DNA from: Methylobacterium sp. AMS5
GTDB lineage: Bacteria > Pseudomonadota > Alphaproteobacteria > Rhizobiales > Beijerinckiaceae
Assembly: GCF_001542815.1 (NCBI RefSeq)
Contig: NZ_CP006992.1
Span: forward strand, 4,407,501-4,471,500
DNA: 64,000 nt
Reading direction: 5' to 3'
Below, piece after piece: positions 25,650-36,774 of the stretch. A program made the translations under genes and the position numbers. Every line of letters starts with the position of its first letter. Within the stretch, counting starts at the first letter, position 1. The notes under the pieces are model-generated. The model was not told where the DNA came from. It did no database searches and worked only from the letters and a program-made list of their open reading frames with translations.

Positions 25650-25748
25650 ATGACAAGCATGCTGACCGTGATTGCTCTTCTTCTTGCCCCCGTGGGGGCT
25701 CTTGCCTTCGGCGCCTGGGCGTTCGGGCGTCTTCGTCCCGCGTCCTGA
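25650..25748 (+). CDS. 32-residue single-helix membrane peptide
   Basis: A short frame starting ATG at 25650 with a strong GGGAGG ribosome site 8 nt upstream. It encodes one hydrophobic helix (MLTVIALLLAPVGALAFGAWAFG) and a short basic tail RLRPAS. Good translation signals and a clean membrane-helix composition argue for a real small protein. Function and family are unknown. Confidence 0.55.
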   Translation: MTSMLTVIALLLAPVGALAFGAWAFGRLRPAS

Positions 25749-25877
25749 CGCCGTGGCATCGCCGCCCGTTCGATCGGGCGGTGGCGCTCCGATGCGACGT
25801 CCAGCCGATTTCCGACACAAAGCGGCATCACCGATGGGGCATCGTGGCACGCGTGCCGGCGAAGGGAGATCCTGCGC

Positions 25878-26069
25878 ATGACGATTCTGCTTCGGTTCGC
25901 GCGTGGCCTTGCATCCGCAGCGCACCATGTCGTCCGCCTCTCGCCGAAGGTGATTTCCCTCGCGCTCGTCTCGGTGATCGGCCTGTCGGCCGGCCGAACG
26001 GCGAATGCCGACCGCGACGGCGATGGCGACGAGACGACCCGTTCCATCGTCTACCGCCACTACATCTGA
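25878..26069 (+). CDS. 63-residue small exported or membrane protein
   Basis: A small frame preceded by GGGAG 9 nt upstream of the ATG at 25878. A hydrophobic segment (VISLALVSVIGLSAGRTANA) resembling a signal peptide or single helix is followed by an acidic DRDGDGDETT stretch and a short YRHYI end. It is followed by a strong hairpin at 26122-26152. I do not recognise a family. Confidence 0.55.
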   Translation: MTILLRFARGLASAAHHVVRLSPKVISLALVSVIGLSAGRTANADRDGDGDETTRSIVYRHYI

Positions 26070-26121
26070 GCGCATGCCGGCCGCCGCCGGCCACGCGAAA
26101 ACGCGGCCCGTCCTCCTCGAT

Positions 26122-26152
26122 CGCGAGCTGGGCTCGGTGATCCCAGCTCGCG
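26122..26152 (+). terminator. Probable intrinsic terminator after small gene
   Basis: An 11-bp perfect stem (CGCGAGCTGGG / CCCAGCTCGCG) with a 9-nt loop is followed by CTTTCTTC. It lies 53 bp after the stop of the 63-residue gene, and the weak T-rich tail fits plus-strand termination. Confidence 0.72.
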
Positions 26153-26509
26153 CTTTCTTCGGCCGGTGATGGCGCGGTCCCCCAGGCGAAAGCCGCGTCG
26201 CGCGAGCCGGAACCCCCCGGAATGCTGACAGGGACGACGAGGGCGGCACTCCGGCAAATGCCCTGAATCCGAGGCCGCGCCCGAAAACCTGCACCTGCGC
26301 CTCGTCCAGAGCACGTTCGGCGAGACGATGCCCAAATGCTCCGTGCCCGGAATGGTACGATCGAGAGCGGCTCTTACTCCTTGTTCCGAGGCCGGCTCTT
26401 TCGCTGAACTGGCATCCACTTCGGTGGAGACCGCCCTAGCCCGGAAGAGCGCCGCGGAATACCGCTGCGCGCATGAAGCCCGGATCGGGCGCGGATACGG
26501 TCGGCCCCA
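26153..26509. other. Intergenic region before the large surface protein
   Basis: About 360 bp with no gene that I can support. It is followed by a short tandem repeat at 26510-26552. It must contain the promoter of the large downstream gene, but no clear -35/-10 pair was seen. Confidence 0.45.
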
Positions 26510-26552
26510 AGTCTGATGTTGAGTCTGATGTTGAGTCTGATCTCAAGTCTGG
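26510..26552 (+). repeat. 12-bp tandem repeat at the 5' end of the large surface-protein gene
   Basis: AGTCTGATGTTG is repeated exactly twice (26510-26533), followed by a degenerate third unit (AGTCTGATCTCA) and a partial fourth. The unit is a multiple of three and contains ATG, so it creates several possible starts encoding MLSL repeats in the frame of the downstream protein. Confidence 0.75.
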
Positions 26553-26569
26553 CGCGAGTGGGGATGATC

Positions 26570-29500
26570 ATGGCCGACGTCACGTTTTCTCAGTCAACAC
26601 TTGCCGGTTACTCGGGGCTGGCCTCGGCTCTGCAATGGGGGCCGGACGGACGACTCTACGTTGCCGAGCGGTTCGGCAGCATCAAGGCCCTGACGGTCGC
26701 CCAGCAGGGCAACGGCTACGTCGTCACCAAGACGGAATCGATCGACCTCATCCTCAACCTGCCCAACCACAACGATGACGGCTCGCTGAACGCGAGCCTG
26801 AAGGAGCGGCAGGTCACCGGCATCCTCGTCACCGGCACCGCCGACAACCCCGTCCTCTACGTCACCTCGAGCGACCCGCGCATCGGCGCCGGCAACGGCG
26901 GCGAGGACACCAATCTCGACACCAATTCCTCGATCATCTCGCGCCTCACCTTCGATTCCACGACCGATACGTGGAAGAAGGTCGATCTCGTGCGCGGCCT
27001 GCCCCGCTCGGAGGAGAACCACTCCGCCAACGGCATGGCGATCTCGCCCGACGGCAAGACGCTCTACGTGGCGGTGGGCGGCAACACCAACGCGGGCGCG
27101 CCCTCCAACAACTTCGCCGGCCTGCCGGAATTCGCCTACGCCGCCGCCGTGCTCAAGGTCGATCTGACGGCGCTCGACGCCATGACGCTCAAGAACCCGA
27201 CCGGGCTCAACCCCTACCTCTACGACCTGCCGACCCTCGACGATCCCTACCGACCCAACAACGGGACAGCCGGCAACGAGAACCCGGACGGCTCGGATGT
27301 CAGCGGTCCGTTCGGCGGGCGCGACGGGTTCAACATGGCCAAGATCACCGCCGACAGCCCGGTGCAGATCTACTCGCCCGGCTACCGCAATGCCTACGAC
27401 GTGCTTCTGACCTCCGACGGCAAGATGTTCACCTACGACAACGGCGCCAATAACGGCTGGGGCGGGCGCCCGTCGGATGCCGCCGGCAACGTCGTGACCA
27501 ACCAGAACCAGATCCCGCTCAACACCCCCGACCTGGACGGCGGCACCAAGCGGCTCAACTACGACCAACTCCACGAGATCACGGGGCAGGGCTATTACGG
27601 CGGCCATCCCAACCTCGTGCGGGCGGTGGGGGGCCAGGCCGGCTGGCTGCTGACGCCCGGGGCGGGCGTCACCGGCGCGACCTTCCTGCCCCAGGGCAGC
27701 GCCGGCCTGCCCGCCGATTTCAACTCGGTGATCCCGGCCGGCACCGCCGACCCGCGCGAGAGCGTGTTCTTCGAGGGCGGCATCAGCGACGGCGCCCTCG
27801 ACACCGGCCAGGGCTCGCTCAACGGCCTGGCCGAGTACACCGCCTCGACCACCTGGACGACGGCGAACGGCGGCACGACGAGCATCAAGGGCGCCATCCT
27901 CGTCACGGATCTGGCGGGCTACCTCCACATCATCCCCCGCAACGCGTCGGGCGGCGTCGACACCACGGTCGGCGCCGCCGGCCAGATCGTCGCCGCGGGC
28001 AAGCAGGTGGTGCCGATGGGCGGCGGTGCGCCGCTCGGCATCGACGCGGTCGGCGACGGCAAGCCCTTCGCCGGCACCGTCTGGGTCACGACGCTGGCCG
28101 ACGGCAACATCAAGGTGCTGACGCCGGGCCCGACCAACCCGCAGAACCTCGACCTCGACGGCGACGGGATCAACAACACGCTCGACCCCTTCGCCCTCGA
28201 CCCCGACAACGGCACCGCGGGCACCGACGTGATCTCGGGCGGCAAGACCGTCGTGCTCAACTTCGAATCCGGTGCGATCCCCGGCACCTTCGGCGGCAGC
28301 GGGCTCACCGGAGCGATGATCAACGGGCTCGACCCGTTCCTCGACGGCGGCCTCTACACCTCGGCCAACATCATCGCGGGCGGCGCGGGCGGCGTCATCC
28401 AGTTGAAGAACGTGCAGGAGGGCGACTTCACGGAAGGCAACAACACCCTCAAGGACGCGTTGCAGGCCGGCGTCACCTTCGACGACAGCGTGGCCACCGC
28501 CAACGTCACCATGACGATGGCGAACTGGATTCCGAACGCCACGAGCAACGGCGGCTTCCCCTCGGCGGGCCTGCAGATCGGCACGGGCGATCAGGACAAC
28601 TTCATCAAGCTGGTGCTCGGCGGGCGCGGCGAGAGCGCGGCCGGCAAGTACACCAGCGCGATCTTCGAGACCTCGATGGAGAATCTCGGCGTCGCCCAGA
28701 CCAGCGCGGTCACCAACAACGCGCTCCTGAGCGCGACGAGTGCGAGCTGGGTGCAGCTGCGCCTCGCGGTCAATCTCGAGACCAACACCGTCACGCCCTA
28801 CTGGCGCTTCGGCACCGGGGCGGTCTCCTCCGCCACCGACGCGAACGCCGCCTTCACCGCCGGCACCAGCCTGAGCGTGCCGAGCGGCAGCGCGCTGCTG
28901 AAGGCGATCCAGGGCGATTACACCGTGGGCGGCAAGGCCAGCGGGATGGCGGTGGGCCTGCTCGCCACCTCCAACGACGGCGAGGCTTTCACCGCCGATT
29001 TCGATGGGATCACCATCACGACCACCGCCAAATCGGGCACGACGAACCCGGTCGTCGCCGCGATCAATGCCGGCGGCGCAGCGCTGACGCAGGACGGGAT
29101 CGGCTTCTCGGCCGACCAGTACTTCACCGGCGGCGCCACCTTCATCGACATGGCCGGCGGCAACGGCCTGCAATCGGCCTTCACCAACACCGTCTACCAG
29201 ACCGAGCGCTACGGCAATTTCAGCTACGCGATCCCCGTCGCCAGTACGAGCCAGGCCTACACGGTCGAGCTGCGCTTCGGCGAGCTGTGGTGGAGCAATC
29301 CGGGCCAGCGCGTCTTCGACGTCACGCTCGAAGGGCAGACCATCCTCAACGACCTCGACATCCTGGCCCAGACCGGCAACTTCAACACGCCCTACACCTA
29401 CGTCTCGGGCCCGATCACGGCGGGCGCCAACGGTACGCTCGACCTGCAATTCGCCAACGGCATCGACAACGCCAAGCTCAGCGGCATCGTCGTGCGCCAA

Positions 29501-31294
29501 GCGAATGGGGGCGGCGGCACCGACATGACCAAGCCGACGGTGGGGCCCTTCACGGTCCAGGCGCCCGTGGCGGGTGACGCGAGTGCCAGCGTCACGGTGG
29601 TCTACAACGACGCCTCGGGGATCAACCTCGCCAGCATCACCGCGGCCGACATCGCGGTGACGGGGCCCGGCGCGATCGGCGCGATCAGCCTGCAATCCAA
29701 GACGAGCACCAGCGCGACCTCGGCCACCGCCACCTACATCGTCGCCGCACCCACCGGGGGCTGGACCAACGGCCAGTACACCGCCACCGTCAAGACCGGT
29801 GAGGTGTCCGATGCGAGCCCGGCGGCCAACACCAACCTTGCGGCCTCACAGCTCTTCTCGGTCCAGACCAGCAGCGCGGGCGGGATCGTCGCGGCGATCA
29901 ATGCCGGCGGCGGGGCGCTGATCCAGGACGGAATCAGCTTCTCGGCCGACCAGCACTTCACCGGCGGCGCCACCTTCATCGACGGCACCGGCGGCAACGG
30001 CCTGCAATCGGTCTTCACCAACACCGTCTACCAGACCGAGCGCTACGGCAATTTCAGCTACGCGATCCCCGTGGCCAGCACGAGTCAGGCCTACACGGTC
30101 GAGCTGCGCTTCGGCGAACTCTGGTGGAGCAATCCGGGCCAGCGCGTGTTCGACGTGTCGCTGGAGGGCCAGACCGTCCTCAACGACCTCGACATCCTGG
30201 GCCAGACCGGCAGCTTCAACACGCCCTACACCTACGTCTCGGGCCCGATCACGGCGGGCGCCAACGGCACGCTCGACCTGCAATTCGCCAACGGCATCGA
30301 CAACGCCAAGCTCAGCGGCATCATCGTGCGTCAGGCCACGGGGAGCACCGACACGACCGGGCCGAGCATCGGTGCCTTCACCGTCGACGGTCCCGCGTCC
30401 GGCACGGGTGGGGCCAGCGTGACGGTGGTCTACAACGATGCGTCTGGCATCAACCTCGCCAGCATCGCCGCGGCCGACCTCGCGGTGAGCGGAGCCGGTG
30501 CGGTCGGGGCGATCAGCCTGCAATCGAAGGTGGCGACCAGCGCGACCTCGGCCACCGCCACCTACCTCGTCGCCGCCCCGGCGGGCGGCTGGGCCGACGG
30601 CCAATACACCGCGACCGTCAAGGCCGGCGAGATCGCCGACGCAAGCCCGGCGGCGAATACCAACGCCGCCACCTCACACCCCTTCACCATCGACGTGACG
30701 CCCGGCAGCGACACCCTCGTCCTCGCCATCAATTCCGGCGGGGCCGCCTATACCCGTGCGGACGGGACCGTGTTCGAGGCCGACACGTCGGCCGCCCCCC
30801 ACCGCTTCTACGTCGCCGGCCAGGACGGGAACGCGACCTATTCCGACATCGACCCGATCGCCGGGACGACCGACGACGCGCTCTACCAGAACCAGCGCTT
30901 CGGCTGGGCCAGCGCCTCGACCACGGATGCGGATGACGGCCGCTTCGGCTACGCGATCAAGAACGCGAACGGCAGCGCGCTGGCCTCCGGCTCCTACGAA
31001 GTGATCCTGCACTTTGCCGAGATCTACAACCAGCCCGACGATCCGGGCGGCCTCAGCGGGGCGGGCCAGCGCCAGTTCCATATCGGCATCGAGGGCACCA
31101 CGATCACCAACTTCGACATCTGGGCGGCGGCCGCGGCGGGGGCGACCGCGACGACCCTGACGCGGGCGGTCTCGGTCACCGACGGGACGCTCGACCTCGC
31201 CTTCTGGCAGGGCGCGGCCGAGAATCCGACCGTGGCGGCGATCGAGGTGTGGAAGGTCGACCCCGGCTCGGCTCAAGGCGGCCTCTTGGTCTAA
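26570..31294 (+). CDS. Giant surface protein: sugar-dehydrogenase-like propeller, Ca-binding linker, three malectin modules
   Basis: A 1,574-residue protein. Residues 1-530 form a beta-propeller resembling PQQ-type glucose/sorbosone dehydrogenases (LQWGPDGRLYVAERFG; NHSANGMAISPDGKTLYVAVGG; YSPGYRNAYDVLLTSDGKMFTYDNG). A Ca-binding-like stretch DLDGDGINNTLDPFALDPD follows, then a concanavalin-like region (about 560-820). Three malectin-like carbohydrate-binding modules start near residues 828, 1105 and 1383; the first two are each followed by an Ig-like unit and form a 278-residue tandem repeat. No Sec signal is clear. ATG at 26570 is preferred; ATG at 26516 would add a hydrophobic MLSL-repeat leader. 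A role in binding or oxidising surface polysaccharide is inferred. Confidence 0.8.
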   Translation: MADVTFSQSTLAGYSGLASALQWGPDGRLYVAERFGSIKALTVAQQGNGYVVTKTESIDLILNLPNHNDDGSLNASLKERQVTGILVTGTADNPVLYVTSSDPRIGAGNGGEDTNLDTNSSIISRLTFDSTTDTWKKVDLVRGLPRSEENHSANGMAISPDGKTLYVAVGGNTNAGAPSNNFAGLPEFAYAAAVLKVDLTALDAMTLKNPTGLNPYLYDLPTLDDPYRPNNGTAGNENPDGSDVSGPFGGRDGFNMAKITADSPVQIYSPGYRNAYDVLLTSDGKMFTYDNGANNGWGGRPSDAAGNVVTNQNQIPLNTPDLDGGTKRLNYDQLHEITGQGYYGGHPNLVRAVGGQAGWLLTPGAGVTGATFLPQGSAGLPADFNSVIPAGTADPRESVFFEGGISDGALDTGQGSLNGLAEYTASTTWTTANGGTTSIKGAILVTDLAGYLHIIPRNASGGVDTTVGAAGQIVAAGKQVVPMGGGAPLGIDAVGDGKPFAGTVWVTTLADGNIKVLTPGPTNPQNLDLDGDGINNTLDPFALDPDNGTAGTDVISGGKTVVLNFESGAIPGTFGGSGLTGAMINGLDPFLDGGLYTSANIIAGGAGGVIQLKNVQEGDFTEGNNTLKDALQAGVTFDDSVATANVTMTMANWIPNATSNGGFPSAGLQIGTGDQDNFIKLVLGGRGESAAGKYTSAIFETSMENLGVAQTSAVTNNALLSATSASWVQLRLAVNLETNTVTPYWRFGTGAVSSATDANAAFTAGTSLSVPSGSALLKAIQGDYTVGGKASGMAVGLLATSNDGEAFTADFDGITITTTAKSGTTNPVVAAINAGGAALTQDGIGFSADQYFTGGATFIDMAGGNGLQSAFTNTVYQTERYGNFSYAIPVASTSQAYTVELRFGELWWSNPGQRVFDVTLEGQTILNDLDILAQTGNFNTPYTYVSGPITAGANGTLDLQFANGIDNAKLSGIVVRQANGGGGTDMTKPTVGPFTVQAPVAGDASASVTVVYNDASGINLASITAADIAVTGPGAIGAISLQSKTSTSATSATATYIVAAPTGGWTNGQYTATVKTGEVSDASPAANTNLAASQLFSVQTSSAGGIVAAINAGGGALIQDGISFSADQHFTGGATFIDGTGGNGLQSVFTNTVYQTERYGNFSYAIPVASTSQAYTVELRFGELWWSNPGQRVFDVSLEGQTVLNDLDILGQTGSFNTPYTYVSGPITAGANGTLDLQFANGIDNAKLSGIIVRQATGSTDTTGPSIGAFTVDGPASGTGGASVTVVYNDASGINLASIAAADLAVSGAGAVGAISLQSKVATSATSATATYLVAAPAGGWADGQYTATVKAGEIADASPAANTNAATSHPFTIDVTPGSDTLVLAINSGGAAYTRADGTVFEADTSAAPHRFYVAGQDGNATYSDIDPIAGTTDDALYQNQRFGWASASTTDADDGRFGYAIKNANGSALASGSYEVILHFAEIYNQPDDPGGLSGAGQRQFHIGIEGTTITNFDIWAAAAAGATATTLTRAVSVTDGTLDLAFWQGAAENPTVAAIEVWKVDPGSAQGGLLV
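29051..29884 (+). repeat. 834-bp coding tandem repeat, unit 1 (malectin + Ig-like)
   Basis: First of two head-to-tail units of 834 bp (278 codons) inside the surface-protein gene. Long stretches, such as the part encoding SQAYTVELRFGELWWSNPG, are the same at DNA level in unit 2 (29885-30718), showing a recent duplication or ongoing gene conversion. Confidence 0.85.
29885..30718 (+). repeat. 834-bp coding tandem repeat, unit 2 (malectin + Ig-like)
   Basis: Second unit, in frame with the first and offset by exactly 834 bp. A third, diverged malectin module without the following Ig-like part starts at about 30719. Confidence 0.85.
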
Positions 31295-31364
31295 ACTCTC
31301 GACCGATTTCCGGCTTCCCTTCCAGCGGCCTCTCGTCCGCCGCCGCCCTCGCGAAAGGTCCGTC

Positions 31365-32888
31365 ATGTCCTTCGACCCCTCCAAGGCCTTTCCCACCCCC
31401 GTTCCGAAACTCGAACCCAACACCTTCGCCTTCGAGCAGCTGCCGATGGTCAAGCCCACCGGCTTTCGCGAATACGACGCCCGCTGGTTGTTCCCGCAGG
31501 AGATCAACCTGATGGGCGTCCAGGCGCTCGGCCTCGGTCTCGGCACGCTGATCCATGAGCGCGGCGTGCGCCCCGACATCGTCACCGGCCACGACTTTCG
31601 CGCCTACTCCGCCTCGATCAAGCTCGCGCTGATCGCCGGGATGCAGGCGGCGGGCCTGCGGGTGAAGGATATCGGGCTCGCGCTCTCGCCGATGGCCTAT
31701 TTCGGCCAGTTCGCCCTCGACTGCCCCTGCGTGGCCATGGTCACCGCCTCGCACAACGACAACGGCTGGACCGGCGTGAAGATGGGCGCCGAGCGGCCCA
31801 TGACCTTCGGCCCCGACGAGATGGGCCGCCTCAAGGAGATCGTCACCACGGGCGCGTTCCGGTACCGCGACGGCGGCGCCTACGAATTCGTCTCGGATTT
31901 CGCTCAGGTCTATCTCGACGACCTCGTGGCGCGCGCCAAACCCGTCTCGCGAAAGCTGAAGGTCGTGGCCGCCTGCGGCAACGGCACGGCCGGCGCCTTC
32001 GCCCCCGCGCTTCTGGAGCGGCTCGGCGTCGAGGTGATCCCGCTCGATGTCGAGCCGGATCACAGCTTCCCGCGCTACAACCCCAACCCTGAGGACATGG
32101 CGATGCTGCACGCCATCGCCGACAAGGTGCGCGAGACCGGCGCCGATGTCGGCCTCGGCTTCGACGGCGACGGCGACCGCTGCGGCGTGGTCGATGACGA
32201 GGGCGAGGAGATCTTCGCCGACAAGATCGGCGTGATGCTGGCCCGCGACCTGTCGAAGCTTCACCCGAACGCGACCTTCGTGGTCGACGTGAAATCGACC
32301 GGCCTCTACGCCGCCGACCCCGAGCTGCAGGCCCGCGGCGTACGCACCGATTACTGGAAGACCGGCCATTCCTACATCAAGCGCCGCGTCAACGAACTCT
32401 CGGCGCTGGCCGGCTTCGAGAAGTCGGGGCACTTCTTCTTCAATGCCCCGGTCGGCCGCGGCTACGACGACGGCCTGCTGACCGCGATCGCGGTGATCGA
32501 GATGCTCGACCGCAATCCGGGGCAGACCATGGCCGACCTCTACCGGGCGCTGCCGAAGACCTGGGGCTCGCCGACCATGTCGCCGCATTGCGCCGACGAG
32601 GTGAAGTACGGCGTGGTCGAGGCGGTGACCGAGCGGTTCCGGGCGCTCCACGCCTCGGGCGAGCCGGTGGGCGGCCATCCGATCACCGATCTGGTGACGG
32701 TCAACGGCGTGCGCGTGACCACCGCCGACGGCACCTGGGGGCTGGTACGGGCCTCCTCCAACAAGCCGGAACTCGTGGTGGTGGTGGAGAGCCCGGTCTC
32801 CGAAGCGCGACTTCGCGAGATGTTCGCGGCGGTGGATGGGGTGCTGCGCCAGCACCCGGAGGTGGGCGCCTACAACCAGACGATTTGA
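31365..32888 (+). CDS. manB: Phosphomannomutase/phosphoglucomutase
   Basis: A 507-residue alpha-D-phosphohexomutase. The four family loops are visible: phosphoserine loop MVTASHNDNGWTG, metal-binding loop FDGDGDRCGVV, sugar-binding loop EKSGHFFF and phosphate-binding loop RASSNKPELV. It interconverts mannose-6-P and mannose-1-P (or the glucose forms), feeding GDP-mannose made by ManC at 46133. An AAAGG ribosome site precedes the ATG at 31365. The first 40 residues extend the family's usual start. Preference for mannose over glucose is inferred from the surrounding mannose-linked genes. Confidence 0.9.
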   Translation: MSFDPSKAFPTPVPKLEPNTFAFEQLPMVKPTGFREYDARWLFPQEINLMGVQALGLGLGTLIHERGVRPDIVTGHDFRAYSASIKLALIAGMQAAGLRVKDIGLALSPMAYFGQFALDCPCVAMVTASHNDNGWTGVKMGAERPMTFGPDEMGRLKEIVTTGAFRYRDGGAYEFVSDFAQVYLDDLVARAKPVSRKLKVVAACGNGTAGAFAPALLERLGVEVIPLDVEPDHSFPRYNPNPEDMAMLHAIADKVRETGADVGLGFDGDGDRCGVVDDEGEEIFADKIGVMLARDLSKLHPNATFVVDVKSTGLYAADPELQARGVRTDYWKTGHSYIKRRVNELSALAGFEKSGHFFFNAPVGRGYDDGLLTAIAVIEMLDRNPGQTMADLYRALPKTWGSPTMSPHCADEVKYGVVEAVTERFRALHASGEPVGGHPITDLVTVNGVRVTTADGTWGLVRASSNKPELVVVVESPVSEARLREMFAAVDGVLRQHPEVGAYNQTI

Positions 32889-32956
32889 CCAGACCTCTGG
32901 CCGATGGGGCGCGTGATAACGGTTCCGGCTGATCACCTCGGTGATGGGTGCGTGTC

Positions 32957-32982
32957 CCCTCGCCCCGCGTGCGGGGAGAGGG
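32957..32982. terminator. GC-rich hairpin after the phosphohexomutase gene
   Basis: CCCTC-G-CCCCGC, GT loop, GCGGGG-A-GAGGG: an 11-bp stem with one internal mismatch, 69 bp after the stop. No T-run follows, so it may be a Rho-assisted or mRNA-stabilising hairpin. Confidence 0.5.
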
Positions 32983-33078
32983 AGCGCCGGCTCGCCGAAC
33001 CCATCAACCGAAGACCGTAAGAAGGCATGATTCGGGGAGAAGGACCTTCGCTAGCCGGCCTGGCGATACCCAGGCCAG

Positions 33079-33224
33079 CCGATCAAGCGTGGCCGTTCGG
33101 CAACAAACCGTTGTCTGTCAGAAAATTTCTGACAAAGACCCGCGAGAAAACAGCATTAAGCTGAACCGTTTTCGTCGGCCCATACCTCGTGGGGAGTAGT
33201 CCTCACGGGGTACGTTGCAGATTT
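33079..33224 (+). promoter_or_regulatory. Upstream region of beta-helix/RTX gene 1 with conserved elements and a palindrome
   Basis: CCGATCAAGCGTGGCC at 33079-33094 and TACGTTGCAGATTT at 33211-33224 recur at nearly the same distances (219/217 and 87/84 bp) before the paralogous gene at 35310. Between them a perfect 9+1+9 palindrome, TGTCAGAAAATTTCTGACA, lies at 33116-33134 and has no equivalent in the second copy. Together these look like a duplicated promoter or regulatory region. Confidence 0.6.
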
Positions 33225-33246
33225 ACGCAATCGATCTGCTCGCTAA

Positions 33247-34968
<1,722 letters not shown>

Positions 34969-35092
34969 CGAAGGGAGGCGGACCGGTCACCGGATGCTGC
35001 GCGGGGCGGGCTTGACATGCCTCGGCCGGCCGCAGCCGCGGGATCCTCCGCGGCCGCGACCGGCGGCAACGCGCCACCGAATCCCTCAGCGC

Positions 35093-35239
35093 CCGATCAA
35101 GCGTGGCCATACGGCCACATCGGTTGTGCGCCGCGAAAAATATCGGGCTGCGGTGCCGGGACTAAAATCTTTACAGTTAATGATTTCCCGCGCCGGATAG
35201 GCCGCATGGCCTAGCGCAGATTGATTACGTTGCAGATTT
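35093..35239 (+). promoter_or_regulatory. Upstream region of beta-helix/RTX gene 2 with conserved elements
   Basis: CCGATCAAGCGTGGCC (35093-35108) and TACGTTGCAGATTT (35226-35239) match the sites before the first paralog in sequence and spacing to the start codon. The 70 bp between the second element and the ATG at 35310 is AT-rich and could contain the core promoter. Confidence 0.6.
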
Positions 35240-35309
35240 GCTAGGTCGATCCACTGATTCTATTCATATAGTTATTGATTTTGTTGTAATATTAACAAAT
35301 GGAGCAAAT

Positions 35310-36740
35310 ATGCCCATGGGTTTGACCACCAGCACCACGCCCATCCGTACGACGCATGACGGACAGGTCATCGAAAATCTGGATCTCTGGGTCTCCGACG
35401 GCGACGCCATCCGCGTCGAGCACGACGATGTCGTCATCCGCAACGTCACCATTCACCACGCCGACGGCAACGGCATCGTCGTCGAGGATTCCAGCGGCGT
35501 CACCGTCCAGAACAGCCTGATCGTCAATTCCGATCCGCCCGACGGCAACCAGGGCCTGGCCGGCGAGGCCACGGGCATCCGGGTCGTCAATTCGCCCGAC
35601 TTCACCGCCTCGCACGTGACCCTGCAGGACAGCGGAACCGGCATCTATCTCGGCCAGTCGCCCGGCGCGGCGCTCTCCTACATCGAGGGTCACGACTTCC
35701 ACGGGCTCTATCCGTCGGGCCAGTTCGTCCAGTTCTACCAATCGCCGGATGGCAGCCTCACGAATTTTGCCGTCAGCAACGATCCGAACGGGTCGCATGT
35801 CGAGGACAACGTCTCGATCATCGACAGCCCCAATGTCTCGATCGCCAACGGCGTGATCGACGGCAACAACTCGCCGAGCGGCGTCGGGGTGATGTTCGAG
35901 GGCGAGTCCCAAGGCGGCCACGTCCAGAACGTCGACGTGATCCACATGGGCAATGGCGGCTTCTCGTCCTACTCGGACGACGTGACCTTCATCGACACCC
36001 GCTCCTTCGACAACATCGCCGACGACCAGGGCCGGGGTGATCCCCTGTCCAACGCCGTCATCTGGAACGCGACCGGCGACGACGTTTCGATCATCGACTC
36101 GACTTACACGGACCCGGCGGTGGCCAACAACATCGCCTGGGGCCCGTCCTCGGCCGGCGCGGACGTGTCGGCGGCCCCCTCGGCCACGCCGATGACCCCG
36201 ATCCACAACGTGTTCGACTGGGTGGCGGGTACGGTCGGAACCGTCGTGGGCATCGTCACGGGCAACAGCCCGGCATCGCCGCCCCCGGTCGCCGCCTCAC
36301 CCTCCGGCGCGGGCCTCAACCGCGACGGCACCGCCGGGGCCGAGACGATGAACGGATCGAACGCCGCCGACGACCTCGACGGGATGGGCGGCAACGACAC
36401 GCTCAACGGGCTGGCCGGCGACGATGCGCTCTACGGCGGGGCCGGCAACGACCGGCTCGACGGCGGCAGCGGCACCGATCATCTCTGGGGCGGGGCCGGA
36501 GCCGACCGGTTCGCGTTCAAGGCCGGCAACGGCACCGATTGGGTCGAGGATTTCGAGACCGGCGGCTCCGCGCCAGACGTGATCGAGATCAGCCGGTCGA
36601 TGTTCGGCTCGCTCAACGCCGTCCTGGCCGCGGCGCAGGATGTCGGCACCGATGTCGCGATCCGTTCAGGATCGGACACGCTCTGGCTCGCCGACACGCA
36701 GAAGGCCGAGTTGAGCGCAGGCCATATCCTGTTCGTCTGA
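35310..36740 (+). CDS. Right-handed beta-helix protein with RTX repeats, paralog 2
   Basis: A 476-residue paralog of the protein at 33298, strongly similar over its whole length. It has the same beta-helix coils ([33 protein letters not shown]), a different linker (WVAGTVGTVVGIVTGNSPASPPP) replacing the PT-rich spacer, and RTX nonapeptides ([31 protein letters not shown]). ATG at 35310 follows GGAG by 5 nt. Conserved upstream elements suggest coregulation with paralog 1. Its intact 3' end lacks the tandem duplication of paralog 1. Confidence 0.85.
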   Translation: MPMGLTTSTTPIRTTHDGQVIENLDLWVSDGDAIRVEHDDVVIRNVTIHHADGNGIVVEDSSGVTVQNSLIVNSDPPDGNQGLAGEATGIRVVNSPDFTASHVTLQDSGTGIYLGQSPGAALSYIEGHDFHGLYPSGQFVQFYQSPDGSLTNFAVSNDPNGSHVEDNVSIIDSPNVSIANGVIDGNNSPSGVGVMFEGESQGGHVQNVDVIHMGNGGFSSYSDDVTFIDTRSFDNIADDQGRGDPLSNAVIWNATGDDVSIIDSTYTDPAVANNIAWGPSSAGADVSAAPSATPMTPIHNVFDWVAGTVGTVVGIVTGNSPASPPPVAASPSGAGLNRDGTAGAETMNGSNAADDLDGMGGNDTLNGLAGDDALYGGAGNDRLDGGSGTDHLWGGAGADRFAFKAGNGTDWVEDFETGGSAPDVIEISRSMFGSLNAVLAAAQDVGTDVAIRSGSDTLWLADTQKAELSAGHILFV

Positions 36741-36774
36741 CCGCGATGTCCGCGCGATGAGGCGGAAAACCCAT

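Noticed and set aside
26594..29695. A 1,033-codon minus-strand frame across the surface-protein gene
   Set aside because: It is the antisense of a GC-rich repeat gene; the plus strand has propeller and malectin motifs and a family-consistent length.
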